A DNA stretch of 64,000 bases. Source: Roseisolibacter agri. Lineage in GTDB: Bacteria > Gemmatimonadota > Gemmatimonadetes > Gemmatimonadales > Gemmatimonadaceae. Every line of letters begins with the position of its first letter. Position 1 is the first letter of the stretch. Both the position numbers and the translations under genes were made by a program. Location: positions 41,411 to 105,410 of the forward strand of contig NZ_BRXS01000009.1 of NCBI RefSeq assembly GCF_030159095.1. Reading direction: 5' to 3'. Shown piece by piece: positions 1-8,326 of this stretch. Below the pieces are notes generated by a model, which saw nothing but the letters and a program-made list of their open reading frames with translations, searched no databases and was not told the DNA's origin.

Positions 1-1432
1 TCCCGGCCTCGTCGGCCATCGCCGCCAACTCGGTCGCCGACGCCGGGAAGAAGTGGCCCAGCACCGCCGCCGCCGCCGCCGAGAAGGTCGAGTGGCCCGA
101 CGGGTAGGCCGGGAAGTTCGGCAGCCCGATCATCGTCTTGATGGTCGGGTCGAGCTGCGAGGGGCGCGGGTTGTAGTACTGGAACTTCACGCTCCAGCAG
201 CCGACCGCGGCGTCGTGCATCGCCATGTTCAGCAGCGCGAACACGCGCGCCGCCCGCACCTCGCTCAGCCGCGCGTCGCGCACGTGCTCGGCCGCGATGT
301 CGTTCCAGTGCCCGGGCGGCGTGTACGTGCCGGCGCCGTCGTTCCACTTCATCGCGATCGCCTGCTGCTCGCGCGTCAGGTGCGCGGCCACGCGCTTCAC
401 CTCCGCGAGGTCCTCGCGCATCCGCTCCGACGACGTCGACGGCGGCGGCCCGGGCGAGGTGGCCGCGAGCTCCGCGGCGGTGAACGTCCACGCCCGCGTG
501 TTGCCGAAGTTCGGCAGCATCGGCGGGCGCGCCGGCGACTCCTGGCTGACCCACGCCACCTCGCCGCGCGCGACCGCCGCGCTGGCCATCCCCTGCCACA
601 GCGCCGGCGTGCCGCCCGCGGTGCCCATGCCGTCGGCGCGCGCGCGCGCGATCACCAGCGCCGCCACCGAGCGGCCGAGGGCGAGCCCCGCGGTGACGTC
701 GCTCGCCGTCGCGCGGCCGGAGAGGAGCGCCGCCTCGCGCTGCGTCGCGGCGTGCCGCGTGATCTCCTCCACCGATCCGGGGAAGAGGAGCTTCAGCACC
801 TCCGCGGTCACGCCCGCGAGCACCGCGTCCTCCGACGGGTAGGCCGGCAGGTCGCCCGGCGGCACGAGCGTCGTCACGCCCGCGTCGACCTTCGCGGGCG
901 ACGGTCGACCGTAGCGGAACTTCCAGTGCCACGCCGCCTTCAGCGCCTCGTACTGCGCCACGCTGACGTAGGCGTACGCGCGCGCCGCGTACGGCGGGTT
1001 GGCGAACGGGAACTGCGGGTCGGCGAACGGGTTCTCGGCGTCGGGGACGGGGTAGCTGCCGTCGGGGCGCGGGACAGGCGGCAGGTTGTAGCGCGCGACC
1101 AGCTCGCGCATCACCTGGTTCCACCGCAGCACGCCGCCGCCGCTCCAGTGCGCGACGTTGGCGCGCTGCGCGTCGGTCATCGCCGCCTGCGCGGCCTTGA
1201 CCGCGGCCACTTCGGCGCGGAACGCGTCGCTGGTGGCCGCGGCGGGCGCGGCGACCGCGACCTGGTCGGGCGCGTCGAGCACGAACATGCGCCACGCGCC
1301 GGCGGCGGCGTCGACGCTCGGGGCCTGCAGCGGGGGAAGGACCTCGGTCGGCTCGACGTGGCGGTCGCAGGAGAGCAGCGCGAGCGCGGCCAGCCCGACC
1401 CAGCGCCGCGCACGCTCAGAAGCGGCGCGCAT
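1..1432 (-). CDS. Vanadium-dependent haloperoxidase / PAP2-superfamily lipoprotein (3' end outside window)
   Basis: Partial gene; about 477 codons are visible, starting at ATG 1432 and running off the left edge. The N-terminus is a lipoprotein signal with lipobox LLSC, so the protein is probably anchored in the envelope. PAP2-type oxyanion-binding motifs are present: a KX6RP motif (K-F-Q-Y-Y-N-P-R-P, about residue 410) and YPSGHSTFS (about residue 445). The third motif (SRX5HX2D) would lie beyond the edge. Bacterial proteins of this layout are annotated as vanadium-dependent haloperoxidases; an acid phosphatase activity is the alternative. The ATG overlaps the end of the upstream beta-barrel gene by 17 bp, which suggests one operon. 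High confidence in family, low in substrate. Confidence 0.85.
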   Translation of the reverse strand, partial: MRAASERARRWVGLAALALLSCDRHVEPTEVLPPLQAPSVDAAAGAWRMFVLDAPDQVAVAAPAAATSDAFRAEVAAVKAAQAAMTDAQRANVAHWSGGGVLRWNQVMRELVARYNLPPVPRPDGSYPVPDAENPFADPQFPFANPPYAARAYAYVSVAQYEALKAAWHWKFRYGRPSPAKVDAGVTTLVPPGDLPAYPSEDAVLAGVTAEVLKLLFPGSVEEITRHAATQREAALLSGRATASDVTAGLALGRSVAALVIARARADGMGTAGGTPALWQGMASAAVARGEVAWVSQESPARPPMLPNFGNTRAWTFTAAELAATSPGPPPSTSSERMREDLAEVKRVAAHLTREQQAIAMKWNDGAGTYTPPGHWNDIAAEHVRDARLSEVRAARVFALLNMAMHDAAVGCWSVKFQYYNPRPSQLDPTIKTMIGLPNFPAYPSGHSTFSAAAAAVLGHFFPASATELAAMADEAG

Positions 1433-2348
1433 AGGCCACCCCGCCGGTGAGGGTGGTCGCGCGGCCGACGTTGCGGCCGGCCACGGTGCGCGCCGCGCCG
1501 CCGGAGACGGAGAGCGCGGAGAACACGGGGAGCGCGTACGCGACGCGCGCGGCGACGCGCGTGAAGTCCATGCGGTTGGAGACGAAGGGCATGTCCTGGC
1601 GCCGGATGTCGCCGCCGCCGAGCGTGCGCTGGCCGACGAGCGACACGGGGACGGCGAGGCCGCGGCCGCGCCAGCCCGCGCTCACGACGTAGTCGAACAC
1701 GTCGGGCATCGCGACCTCGTCGCTCAGCACCAGCTGCCCGTCGGTGTAGTAGGCGGGGCGGTCGAGGTGCACGGTCGACCGCCAGGTGTGCCCGGCCGAG
1801 CCGTCGGCGAACCAGCCGTTGCGGCCCTCGACGCGCAGCGTGCCGCGCGCCTGCGCGGTGCGGCTCCCGAGGCCGATCGACATCGGGAGGAAGTCGGGCG
1901 TGTAGTCGGTAGTGGGCGCGCCGGCGCCGGCGACGACCAGCCCGCGCAGCGTCGCGCGTCCGCCGAGCCCCGCCTGCAGCACGCGCAGCTTGACGGCGAC
2001 GTTGAGGTCCTGGAAGCCCGACATGCCGCGCAGCACGCCGTCGCTGGCGTCGGTGCGCACGTACGGCAGCGACGCGACGAGGGTGACGCGGTCGGTGAGG
2101 CCGTAGCCGGTCCACAGCCTCGCGCGGCGCGTCGTCAGCGTGCCGATGTTCTCGTTGCGGCGGAGGAGGGTGCCTTCCCAGTACTCGTCCCACCGCTCGA
2201 GGTCGTACTCGACGGCGGCGGCCAGCGTGCGGGCGGGGAGGAGGACACCGTCGCCGACGCCCTGGGCCGCGGCGGGGGGCGCGAGGAACGCCAGCAGGAG
2301 CAGCGCGCGCCGGACGGGGCGCGGGCGTGCGGTAGGGCGCTGGGGCAT
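1416..2348 (-). CDS. Putative outer-membrane beta-barrel protein (transporter / phenol MetA-like)
   Basis: 310 aa. It has a cleavable signal peptide ending APPAAAQ, followed by alternating-hydrophobicity strands (for example WTGYGLTDRVTLVASLPYV) and a C-terminal aromatic residue (ending YARRF), which is typical of outer-membrane barrels. The pattern resembles the MetA-pathway phenol degradation/transporter-type barrel family, but I cannot assign a cargo. It is the first gene of a two-gene unit with the haloperoxidase-like lipoprotein, whose start codon lies inside its 3' end. A pairing of an envelope enzyme with a barrel could mean shared substrate handling; that is inference. Confidence 0.7.
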   Translation of the reverse strand: MPQRPTARPRPVRRALLLLAFLAPPAAAQGVGDGVLLPARTLAAAVEYDLERWDEYWEGTLLRRNENIGTLTTRRARLWTGYGLTDRVTLVASLPYVRTDASDGVLRGMSGFQDLNVAVKLRVLQAGLGGRATLRGLVVAGAGAPTTDYTPDFLPMSIGLGSRTAQARGTLRVEGRNGWFADGSAGHTWRSTVHLDRPAYYTDGQLVLSDEVAMPDVFDYVVSAGWRGRGLAVPVSLVGQRTLGGGDIRRQDMPFVSNRMDFTRVAARVAYALPVFSALSVSGGAARTVAGRNVGRATTLTGGVAYARRF

Positions 2349-2465
2349 GTGGCGCGGCGGCGGGGACGGCCAACGGGGAGGCCCGATCGCGGGGCCGCGC
2401 TATTGTGCGGTCCGGTGCGCGTGCCCGTCCAGAGCGGATCGTACCGGAGCGGCGTTTCCGAACGC

Positions 2466-3434
2466 TCAGCGCACCTGGTGCGCCCCTCCGACTGCCCCAG
2501 CGCGCATCAGGAAGTCGCGCACTACGGCCACCCATTCGTCCGCGCACTCGTCGTGCGGGAGGCTGCCGGACGCGAACGTCGCGACCTCGGCATCCGGCAG
2601 CAGCGTGCGGTAGGCGTCCCGCTCCGTGGGTGGGAGGTCGCGGGCGCGGCGCCCCCACGTCAGCAGCACGGGCTGCTCCAGCCGCCGCAGCGCGTCGCGG
2701 ACGTTGAGGTTGAGCGCGCCGCCGACGAAGGCCGCCGGCGCGAAGCGCGCGCCCGGCTGGTGCGCGGTGGCGTGGTGCGCATCGAGCAGCGCGGGCGTGA
2801 CGCGCGACGGGTCGGCGTAGGCCCGCGTCAGGGCGTGGCGCAGGCTGGCGCGGGTGACGCGGGCGTTGAACGCCGCCGTGCCGACGACGGGGCTCTCGAG
2901 CAGCGTGCGTGCGGCGTCGCTGGCGGCCGTGGGTGCCGACGCGAGGTGCGTGACGCCCGCGGGGCACGCGAGCACGAGGGCGGGGAAGCGCCGGGCGTCA
3001 CGCGCGGCCAGCGCCACGGTGTACGCGCCACCCAGCGCGCTGCCGACGAGCGCGCAGGGCGCGCCGATCACGGTGCGCGCGAACTCGTCGAGCAGCGCGA
3101 CGTAGAGGGCGGCGGAGTACCGTGCGGCGGGCCGAGCGGAGCGGCCGAAGCCGGGGAGGTCGAGCGTCCAGACGGTGTGGTCGGTGGCGAGGGGCGCGAC
3201 GACGTGCCGCCACTCGTGGCTCCAGGCCGAGTCGTGGAGGGCGTGCACCAGCAGCACCGCGGGGCCGTCGCCGCGGCGCGTCCAGGCGATGCGGTGGCCG
3301 CGCCAGTGCCACGTCCCCGTCTCGCCGCCCAGCGGGTTGGCGAGGGGGGTGACGCCGGTCTCCGCGACCGCGTTGAACAGCGCCGCGACGCCGAGTGCTG
3401 CACCACCGGAGAGCGCGACCGTTCGCCACCGCAT
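2466..3434 (-). CDS. Alpha/beta-hydrolase-fold protein with missing nucleophile
   Basis: 322 aa, with an N-terminal hydrophobic segment (residues 8-22) that could be a signal anchor. Alpha/beta hydrolase landmarks: VLLVHALHDSAWSHEW (oxyanion-hole region), LPGFGRS, a nucleophile-elbow sequence VGSALGGAY near residue 133, and a late His in SLPHDE. In the usual elbow G-x-S-x-G-G the third position is Ser. Here the codon at 3036-3038 is GCG (Ala133), so the canonical nucleophile is absent while the adjacent residue 132 is Ser. It may be a catalytically dead binding protein or may use a displaced Ser. It is divergent from the acyltransferase, with about 95 bp between the starts. Confidence 0.8.
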   Translation of the reverse strand: MRWRTVALSGGAALGVAALFNAVAETGVTPLANPLGGETGTWHWRGHRIAWTRRGDGPAVLLVHALHDSAWSHEWRHVVAPLATDHTVWTLDLPGFGRSARPAARYSAALYVALLDEFARTVIGAPCALVGSALGGAYTVALAARDARRFPALVLACPAGVTHLASAPTAASDAARTLLESPVVGTAAFNARVTRASLRHALTRAYADPSRVTPALLDAHHATAHQPGARFAPAAFVGGALNLNVRDALRRLEQPVLLTWGRRARDLPPTERDAYRTLLPDAEVATFASGSLPHDECADEWVAVVRDFLMRAGAVGGAHQVR

Positions 3435-3529
3435 CGCAGGATGTCGTCGTCGGGGAGTGGTGGTCGTACCGCGCGAACGCGTGGCGGTGTCGCGTTGCGC
3501 CCGTCCGGTGCGCGGCGCAACGTGCCGCC

Positions 3530-4321
3530 ATGCTGCTGCCCGCCCGCAAGTCGCCGCTGCTGCTGCCGCTGTACGCCCGCTACGGCCGGCGCCTGCTGCG
3601 TCGCGCGTTCGCGCGCGTGTGGGTCGGGGGTGCGCCGTGGCCGGACGCCGGCGCGGGCCCGGTGATCGGCTTCCTGAACCACAGCGCGTGGTGGGACCCG
3701 ATCGTCCTGCTGTTCCTCTCGCACGACGTGTTCCGGTGCGACGGCTTCGGCCTCATGCAGGGCGAGCAGCTGCGGCGCTTCCCGTTCTTCCGGCAGATCG
3801 GCTGCTTCGGCGCGACGGGCGACGGGATCGACGACGCGCGGGCGGTGGTCGCGCATGCGTCCGCGCTGCTGCGCGACGCGCCGGGTCGCACGTTGTGGAT
3901 CTTCCCGCAGGGGGCGCTGCTGCCGGCGCGCGTGCCGCTCGCGTTCCGGTCGGGGCTCGCGCGGCTGCAGCACGCGGTGCCGGAGGCGGTCGTGGTGCCG
4001 GTGGCGCTGCGCTACGAGCTGCGCGCGGAGCAGCGTCCGGAGCTGTTCGTGCGCGTGGGCGCGCCGGTGGCGCCGGAGCCCGGTCCGCCCGCGCTGGCGG
4101 GGGCGATGCGCGCGGCCGCGCATCGGACGCGGCGTCTGGAGCGCGCGCTGCGCGACGAGCTGGCGCGGCTGGACGGCGACCTGCTGGATCCGTCGCCGTC
4201 GGGGTATCGCGTCGTGCTGGAGGGGCGCGGCTCGCTGAGCGCGATGTGGGAGCGCACGGCGGGTCGGCTCGTGCTCGCGCGCGACGTCGCCGACGTCCAC
4301 GAGCAGCGCCGGAATCGCTAG
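3530..4321 (+). CDS. Lysophospholipid acyltransferase family (PlsC-like) protein
   Basis: 263 aa from ATG 3530; an upstream in-frame ATG at 3395 would add 45 arginine-rich residues overlapping the divergent gene and is disfavoured. Motif I is NHSAWWDP (an NHxxxxD variant), and WIFPQGALLPARVPLAFRSG corresponds to the (F)PEGxR-type motif III region with Q in place of E. PVALRYE follows. These belong to the glycerolipid/lysophospholipid acyltransferase superfamily, which moves acyl groups onto a lipid hydroxyl at the inner membrane. The NHSxWWD version is also seen in carotenoid or glycosyl acyltransferase subgroups, so the acceptor is uncertain. Confidence 0.75.
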   Translation: MLLPARKSPLLLPLYARYGRRLLRRAFARVWVGGAPWPDAGAGPVIGFLNHSAWWDPIVLLFLSHDVFRCDGFGLMQGEQLRRFPFFRQIGCFGATGDGIDDARAVVAHASALLRDAPGRTLWIFPQGALLPARVPLAFRSGLARLQHAVPEAVVVPVALRYELRAEQRPELFVRVGAPVAPEPGPPALAGAMRAAAHRTRRLERALRDELARLDGDLLDPSPSGYRVVLEGRGSLSAMWERTAGRLVLARDVADVHEQRRNR

Positions 4322-4376
4322 GCCGTCCCGCCCACACAACACCCTTTCCCCACCTGCGGGAGCGGCGCTAGCGATC

Positions 4377-4398
4377 GCGACGGGCCGTGGCCCGTCGC
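4377..4398. terminator. GC-rich hairpin between convergent genes
   Basis: A perfect 9-bp stem (GCGACGGGC, positions 4377-4385, with 4390-4398) and a 4-nt loop lie between the acyltransferase stop and the convergent response-regulator stop. It probably serves as a bidirectional terminator. There is no U-tract, which is common in very GC-rich genomes. Confidence 0.5.
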
Positions 4399-4419
4399 CG
4401 TGCCGGAGCTCGTGGAGCG

Positions 4420-4845
4420 CTAGTGGAGCGTCGGCGCCTCCGGGCGTGCGGACGGCAGCGTCGTGGCGGGGACGAGCGCGCTGGCGACGCCGGCCGACGC
4501 GGCGAGTCCGGCGATCGTCGACAGGTCCACGGGCTTCTCGAGGAAGTGCGTGGCGCCGAGCCGCAGCGAGGCGTGGCGGTTGTCGGCGTCGGGGAAGGCG
4601 GTGAGGACGATGACCGCCGCGTCGGGCGAGAGCAGCCCGGAGGCGGCCATGACCTGCAGTCCGCCGTCGCGCTTCCCGCCGAGCCGGATGTCGGTGACGA
4701 TCAGGTCGTAGGCGTGGCGTGCGAGCGCGGCCTTCGCCTCGTCGAGGGTGCCGGCCGTGTCGACCGCGCTGCCCGCGACGTCGAACAGCTCCGCGAGCAC
4801 GTCGCGGATGCACTGCTCGTCTTCGACGATGAGGACCTGGCGCAT
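4420..4845 (-). CDS. Single-domain response regulator (CheY-like)
   Basis: 141 aa from ATG 4845, essentially one receiver domain. The acidic pocket is VEDE (residues 7-10), the phosphoacceptor is D52 in VTDIRLGG, the switch Thr is in TAFPD, and the conserved Lys is in FLEKPVD. No output domain follows; only about 20 Ala/Pro-rich residues trail it. Such regulators act by protein-protein interaction or in phosphorelays. It lies upstream of the kinase/sigma-54 activator pair on the same strand but is separated from it by palindrome B1, so linkage to that system is only suggested. Confidence 0.88.
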   Translation of the reverse strand: MRQVLIVEDEQCIRDVLAELFDVAGSAVDTAGTLDEAKAALARHAYDLIVTDIRLGGKRDGGLQVMAASGLLSPDAAVIVLTAFPDADNRHASLRLGATHFLEKPVDLSTIAGLAASAGVASALVPATTLPSARPEAPTLH

Positions 4846-5098
4846 GAGGGGCTGCGGGCGGCGGACATCAGGCGGCGGATCGACCGAGGTGGTCGTCGCA
4901 CGGCCATCCTCAAGGCGACAACCGGGCCGCGTCGTGGGATTTCCGGAAGTGCTTGCGCGCCAGCGGGTTGTGCGTTCGCGCCCGTGCGCGGCGCGCGGCG
5001 CGAGCGTCCGGATTCCGGACGAGGGGCCGCCGGGCTGACCGGAAATCGGGCGGCTGCGTAGTGCGTGCTGCGTGTCGGGCCGCTCGGGACGCGTCGGT

Positions 5099-5271
5099 GC
5101 GCCGGACCCGAACGGCGAACGGCATTGCAAGGATGAAGATCGGATAACGTCCGATAACGACGGATGGCTCCGTGTGGGTGCGATGTCGCTCGCACTCCAC
5201 CGGAGCCATCCGTCGTTATCAGATCCTGTCAGACTTTCATCCTTGCTGCTGTTGCGGTTCGGGTCCGGCGC
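5099..5271. repeat. Long palindrome B1 (family B)
   Basis: Left arm 5099-5177 and right arm 5196-5271 are imperfect inverted copies. The outer module is GCCGGACCCGAAC, then GCAAGGATGAAG, then GGATAACG...GATAACGACGGAT, with core GGCTCCGTGTGG. GGAT/CGAT sites in the left arm start at 5131, 5142, 5152 (CGAT) and 5162, a spacing of 10-11 bp. It begins 26 bp after the stop of the sigma-54 regulator (minus strand). A further 44-nt outer arm at 5067-5110 matches the outer arm of palindrome C2 with 4 mismatches. Confidence 0.9.
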
Positions 5272-5296
5272 GACGGTGCCGCAGCACGCGGAGGTC

Positions 5297-6610
5297 TCAG
5301 CCGCCGCGCTTCAGCTTCTCCTGCAGCGTCGAGCGCGCGATCCCCAGTCGCGCGGCCGCCTGCGCGCGGTTCCCGCCCGTCGCCGCCAGCGCGGCCGCGA
5401 TCGCGCGGCGCTCGGCGTCCGCGAGCGTCACCGGATCGTCGAGTGGTGCGACGGCAGCGCCGTTCGACGGCGTCAGGCCCAGGTGCGCGGGCGTGATCGG
5501 CGCGCCGTCGGCGAGGATGCTCGCGCGCCACAGCGCGTTCTTCAGCTCGCGGATGTTCCCCGGCCAGTCGTACGCCTGCAGCGCCGCGCGCGCCGACTCC
5601 GCCAGCCGCGCGCCGCGCGGGAGCAGCGCCGCGGCCAGCGCGGGGATCTCGTCGCGCCGTGTGCGCAGCGGCGGCAGCGCGATCGTCAGCACCTGCAGCC
5701 GGTAGTACAGGTCCGCGCGGAAGCGCCCGCGCGCCACCGCGTCCGCCAGCGGGACGTTCGTCGCCACGATCAGCCGCGCGTCGCTCGTCAGCGTCGCGGT
5801 GCCGCCCAGCCGCCGGAACGCGCGCTCCTCGATCGCCTTCAGCAGCTTCGGCTGCACCTCGGGCGCGAGCTCCGCCACCTCGTCCAGGAAGAGGGTGCCG
5901 CGCCCCGCCACCTCGACGAGGCCGCGCTTCGCCTGTCGCGCGTCGGTGAACGCGCCCTTCTCGTGGCCGAACAGCTCGCTCTCCACGAAGGTCGCCGACA
6001 GCGACGCGCAGTTGATCTCGACCCACGGCTGCGCGCGGCGCGGCGAGCGCTCGTGGATCTGCCGCGCGACGTAGCCCTTGCCCGTGCCCGTCTCGCCGAT
6101 CACGAGCACCGGCGCGTCGTCGTTGCGCGCCGCCAGCTCCACCAGCCGGTCGAGATCGGGCACCGGCGCCCGCTCGGCCGCCGGCGCCGTCTCGGTCCAG
6201 AGCGCACCCGCCTCGCGCGCGCGCAGCACCGCGACCTCGCGCGCCAGCCGCGCATGCTCCGCCGCGCGTCGCACCGCGGCGTCGAGCGCCGCGAGGTCGA
6301 TCGGCTTCTCCAGGAAGTCCGCCGCGCCCTCGCGCATCGCGCGCACCGCCGTCGCGACGTCGCCGTGGCCGGTGAGCAGGATGACCGCGACTTCCGGATG
6401 GTCCGCGCGCAGCGCCTCCATCAGCCGCAGCCCGTCGGCGTCGGGGAGGCGCAGGTCCACCAGCGCGACGTCGGGCGAGTGCGCCGCCGCGACCTGGCGG
6501 CCCTCGGTCGCCGTGCGCGCGCCGCGCGTGACGTGGCCCAGCGAGTCGAAGAAGTCGACGAGCGTCTCGCGGATCGTGTCGTCGTCGTCGACGACCAGCA
6601 CCGACAGCAT
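5297..6610 (-). CDS. Sigma-54-dependent response regulator (NtrC/DctD type)
   Basis: 437 aa from ATG 6610. The receiver domain (1-120) has VVDDDD, phosphoacceptor D52 and FLEKPID. The AAA+ domain (about 145-345) has Walker A GETGTGKG, Walker B GTLFLDEVAEL, and the sigma-54 contact loop as GAFTDA rather than GAFTGA. The C-terminal Fis-type helix-turn-helix ends NRAQAAARLGIARSTLQEKL. It would be phosphorylated by the kinase just upstream (kinase stop 12 nt from this start) and activate sigma-54 promoters. The output genes cannot be told from the window. Confidence 0.93.
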   Translation of the reverse strand: MLSVLVVDDDDTIRETLVDFFDSLGHVTRGARTATEGRQVAAAHSPDVALVDLRLPDADGLRLMEALRADHPEVAVILLTGHGDVATAVRAMREGAADFLEKPIDLAALDAAVRRAAEHARLAREVAVLRAREAGALWTETAPAAERAPVPDLDRLVELAARNDDAPVLVIGETGTGKGYVARQIHERSPRRAQPWVEINCASLSATFVESELFGHEKGAFTDARQAKRGLVEVAGRGTLFLDEVAELAPEVQPKLLKAIEERAFRRLGGTATLTSDARLIVATNVPLADAVARGRFRADLYYRLQVLTIALPPLRTRRDEIPALAAALLPRGARLAESARAALQAYDWPGNIRELKNALWRASILADGAPITPAHLGLTPSNGAAVAPLDDPVTLADAERRAIAAALAATGGNRAQAAARLGIARSTLQEKLKRGG

Positions 6611-6621
6611 CCCGTGCGACG

Positions 6622-8226
6622 TCAGGCCGGAGGGAGCGTGATGGTCAGCGCCGTGCCCGCCTCGGGCGCGCTCTCCAGCGTGATCGTGCCTCCGTGCTCG
6701 TCGACGATGCGCTGGCAGAGCGCGAGCCCGATCCCCGTGCCCCCCGGCTTGGTGGAGTAGAAGATCTCGAACGCGCGCGCCTGCACCTCGGCCGGGATCG
6801 CGGGGCCGCCGTCGTGCAGGCGGCAGCGCCACGCGCCGTTCGGCAGCGACGCGAAGGTCAGCGTGAGGTCGCTCCCCTCGGGCGCGGCGTCGATCGCGTT
6901 CACCAGCACGTTGACGAACACCTGCGCCAGCTGCTCCGCGTCGATCCGGCACACGACGCCCCCGGGCGGCACGGCGCCCACGCGCTCCTTCACGAGCACG
7001 AGGCCGCGGCTCTCCAGCCGTCCGCGCTCGCCCTCCAGGACGTCGTCCCACACCGCCTCGGGATCGCCCGGCGCGAGCACCGCGGCGCTGTGCCGCCCGT
7101 ACTCCAGCAGCGAGGTGACCATGCGGTTCAGCCGCTCGACCTCGCGCAGGATGCGGCCGACGTTCCGCTCGACCACCGGATCGTCGGCGACGCGGAAGCG
7201 GAGCAGCTGCGCCGCGGACGAGATGCCGAACAGCGGGTTGCGCAGCTCGTGCGCGACGCCGGCCGCGACCTCGCCGATCGCCTCCAGGCGGCGCTTCTGC
7301 TCCACCCGCCGCACCAGCCCCGAGCGCTCGATGGCGGCCGCCGTCTGCGCGGCGAGCGTCGTCAGCAGGCGCGTCGCCTCGTCCAGCCGCTGCGGGCTCT
7401 CGATGTCGTCGGCGCGCACGGTCATCGCCCCCAGCACGCCCTCGGCGCTCGTCACGGGCGCGGTGAGCTCCAGCCCGCGGTCGCCGTGGCGCAGCACCAC
7501 GTGCTCCTCGGCCAGCGCCTCCCGCCACGCCGGCTCCAGGCGCGCCGCGAGCGCCGCCGTCGACTCGTCGCCGTCGCGGTCGCCGTCGCGGTCGAAGCCG
7601 TACTGGTGCACCACGCGGAACGCGCCCGTCTCCTCCTCGGCGATGGCGAGGCAGAACGCCTCGCCGCGCACGGCGCGCCGCACCTGCTGGGCGACCTCCG
7701 CGTAGACGCGCTCCAGGTCGAGCGTGCGCGAGAGCGCGATCCCCGTGTCGATCAGCGCCTCGCGCGAGCGGTGGCTCGGCGTGATGTCGACGGTGGAGAA
7801 GGCGAAGCCCGTGATCGCGTGCGGGTCGTCGGGCGACGCGCGCACGGGGGAGAGCTGCATCAGGAAGACGCGCTCCTCGTCGGGCGCGTCGCACGGGAAC
7901 TCCCACTGCACCATCGGCGCGCGGCCGGTGCGCAGCAGCGCGAGGCCGCGCTCCAGCTGCTCGCGCGAGGCGGTGTCGCCGAGTCCGTCCCAGATGGACC
8001 GGCCGGTGACGAGGGCCGCGTCGGCGAGGCGCGGCGCGCCGTTCGCCTCGGCGAAGCGCGCCCACGCGCGGTTGAAGCTCGTGATGCGACCCTCGAGGTC
8101 GCACGTCCACACGGTGAGCGGGAGCGCGTCGAGCACGGCGCGCGCGAAGCTCGGGGCGGCGGCCGCGTCGACGACGAGGGCCTCGCTGGCGGGCGTGAGC
8201 AGCGACCGCTCGGTGGAGAGGGTCAT
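6622..8226 (-). CDS. Sensor histidine kinase (PAS-GAF-HisKA-HATPase)
   Basis: 534 aa with no obvious transmembrane segment, so it is probably cytosolic. A PAS domain (about 25-150, TVWTCDLEGRITSFNRAWAR) is followed by a GAF-like region (about 155-300). The dimerization box is GVAHELRNPLFG with phospho-acceptor His326. The ATPase domain has an N box VNVLVNAIDAAPEG, a G1 motif (HDGGPAIPAE) and a G2 motif GGTGIGLALCQ. It is first in a two-gene operon with the sigma-54 activator. PAS plus GAF suggests sensing of a small ligand or redox state inside the cell, but the signal is unknown. Confidence 0.92.
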   Translation of the reverse strand: MTLSTERSLLTPASEALVVDAAAAPSFARAVLDALPLTVWTCDLEGRITSFNRAWARFAEANGAPRLADAALVTGRSIWDGLGDTASREQLERGLALLRTGRAPMVQWEFPCDAPDEERVFLMQLSPVRASPDDPHAITGFAFSTVDITPSHRSREALIDTGIALSRTLDLERVYAEVAQQVRRAVRGEAFCLAIAEEETGAFRVVHQYGFDRDGDRDGDESTAALAARLEPAWREALAEEHVVLRHGDRGLELTAPVTSAEGVLGAMTVRADDIESPQRLDEATRLLTTLAAQTAAAIERSGLVRRVEQKRRLEAIGEVAAGVAHELRNPLFGISSAAQLLRFRVADDPVVERNVGRILREVERLNRMVTSLLEYGRHSAAVLAPGDPEAVWDDVLEGERGRLESRGLVLVKERVGAVPPGGVVCRIDAEQLAQVFVNVLVNAIDAAPEGSDLTLTFASLPNGAWRCRLHDGGPAIPAEVQARAFEIFYSTKPGGTGIGLALCQRIVDEHGGTITLESAPEAGTALTITLPPA

Positions 8227-8257
8227 GGTCCGATATTACCGCGCGGATGGCGCGGAT

Positions 8258-8300
8258 GCGACACGGCGGCGGTCCCGGAGTGGGACCGCCGCCGTGTCGC
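8258..8300. terminator. Perfect 19-bp hairpin terminator
   Basis: Positions 8258-8276 pair perfectly with 8282-8300 around a 5-nt loop (GGAGT). It lies just downstream of the histone-like gene (minus strand, stop 8327) and upstream of the kinase gene, so it should end transcription of the former. No U-tract follows. Confidence 0.7.
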
Positions 8301-8326
8301 TGGCGCGCGGACGGACGGTGAGTGGT

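Noticed and set aside
53..1450. Long Arg-rich open frame on the plus strand over the haloperoxidase gene
   Set aside because: It is antisense to a gene with clear PAP2 motifs and a lipobox; high-GC codon bias opens the opposite frames.
5297..8110. Open frame joining the sigma-54 activator with the kinase region, as if a hybrid protein
   Set aside because: Kinase motifs are all in another frame ending at 6622; the activator's own receiver domain starts at ATG 6610.
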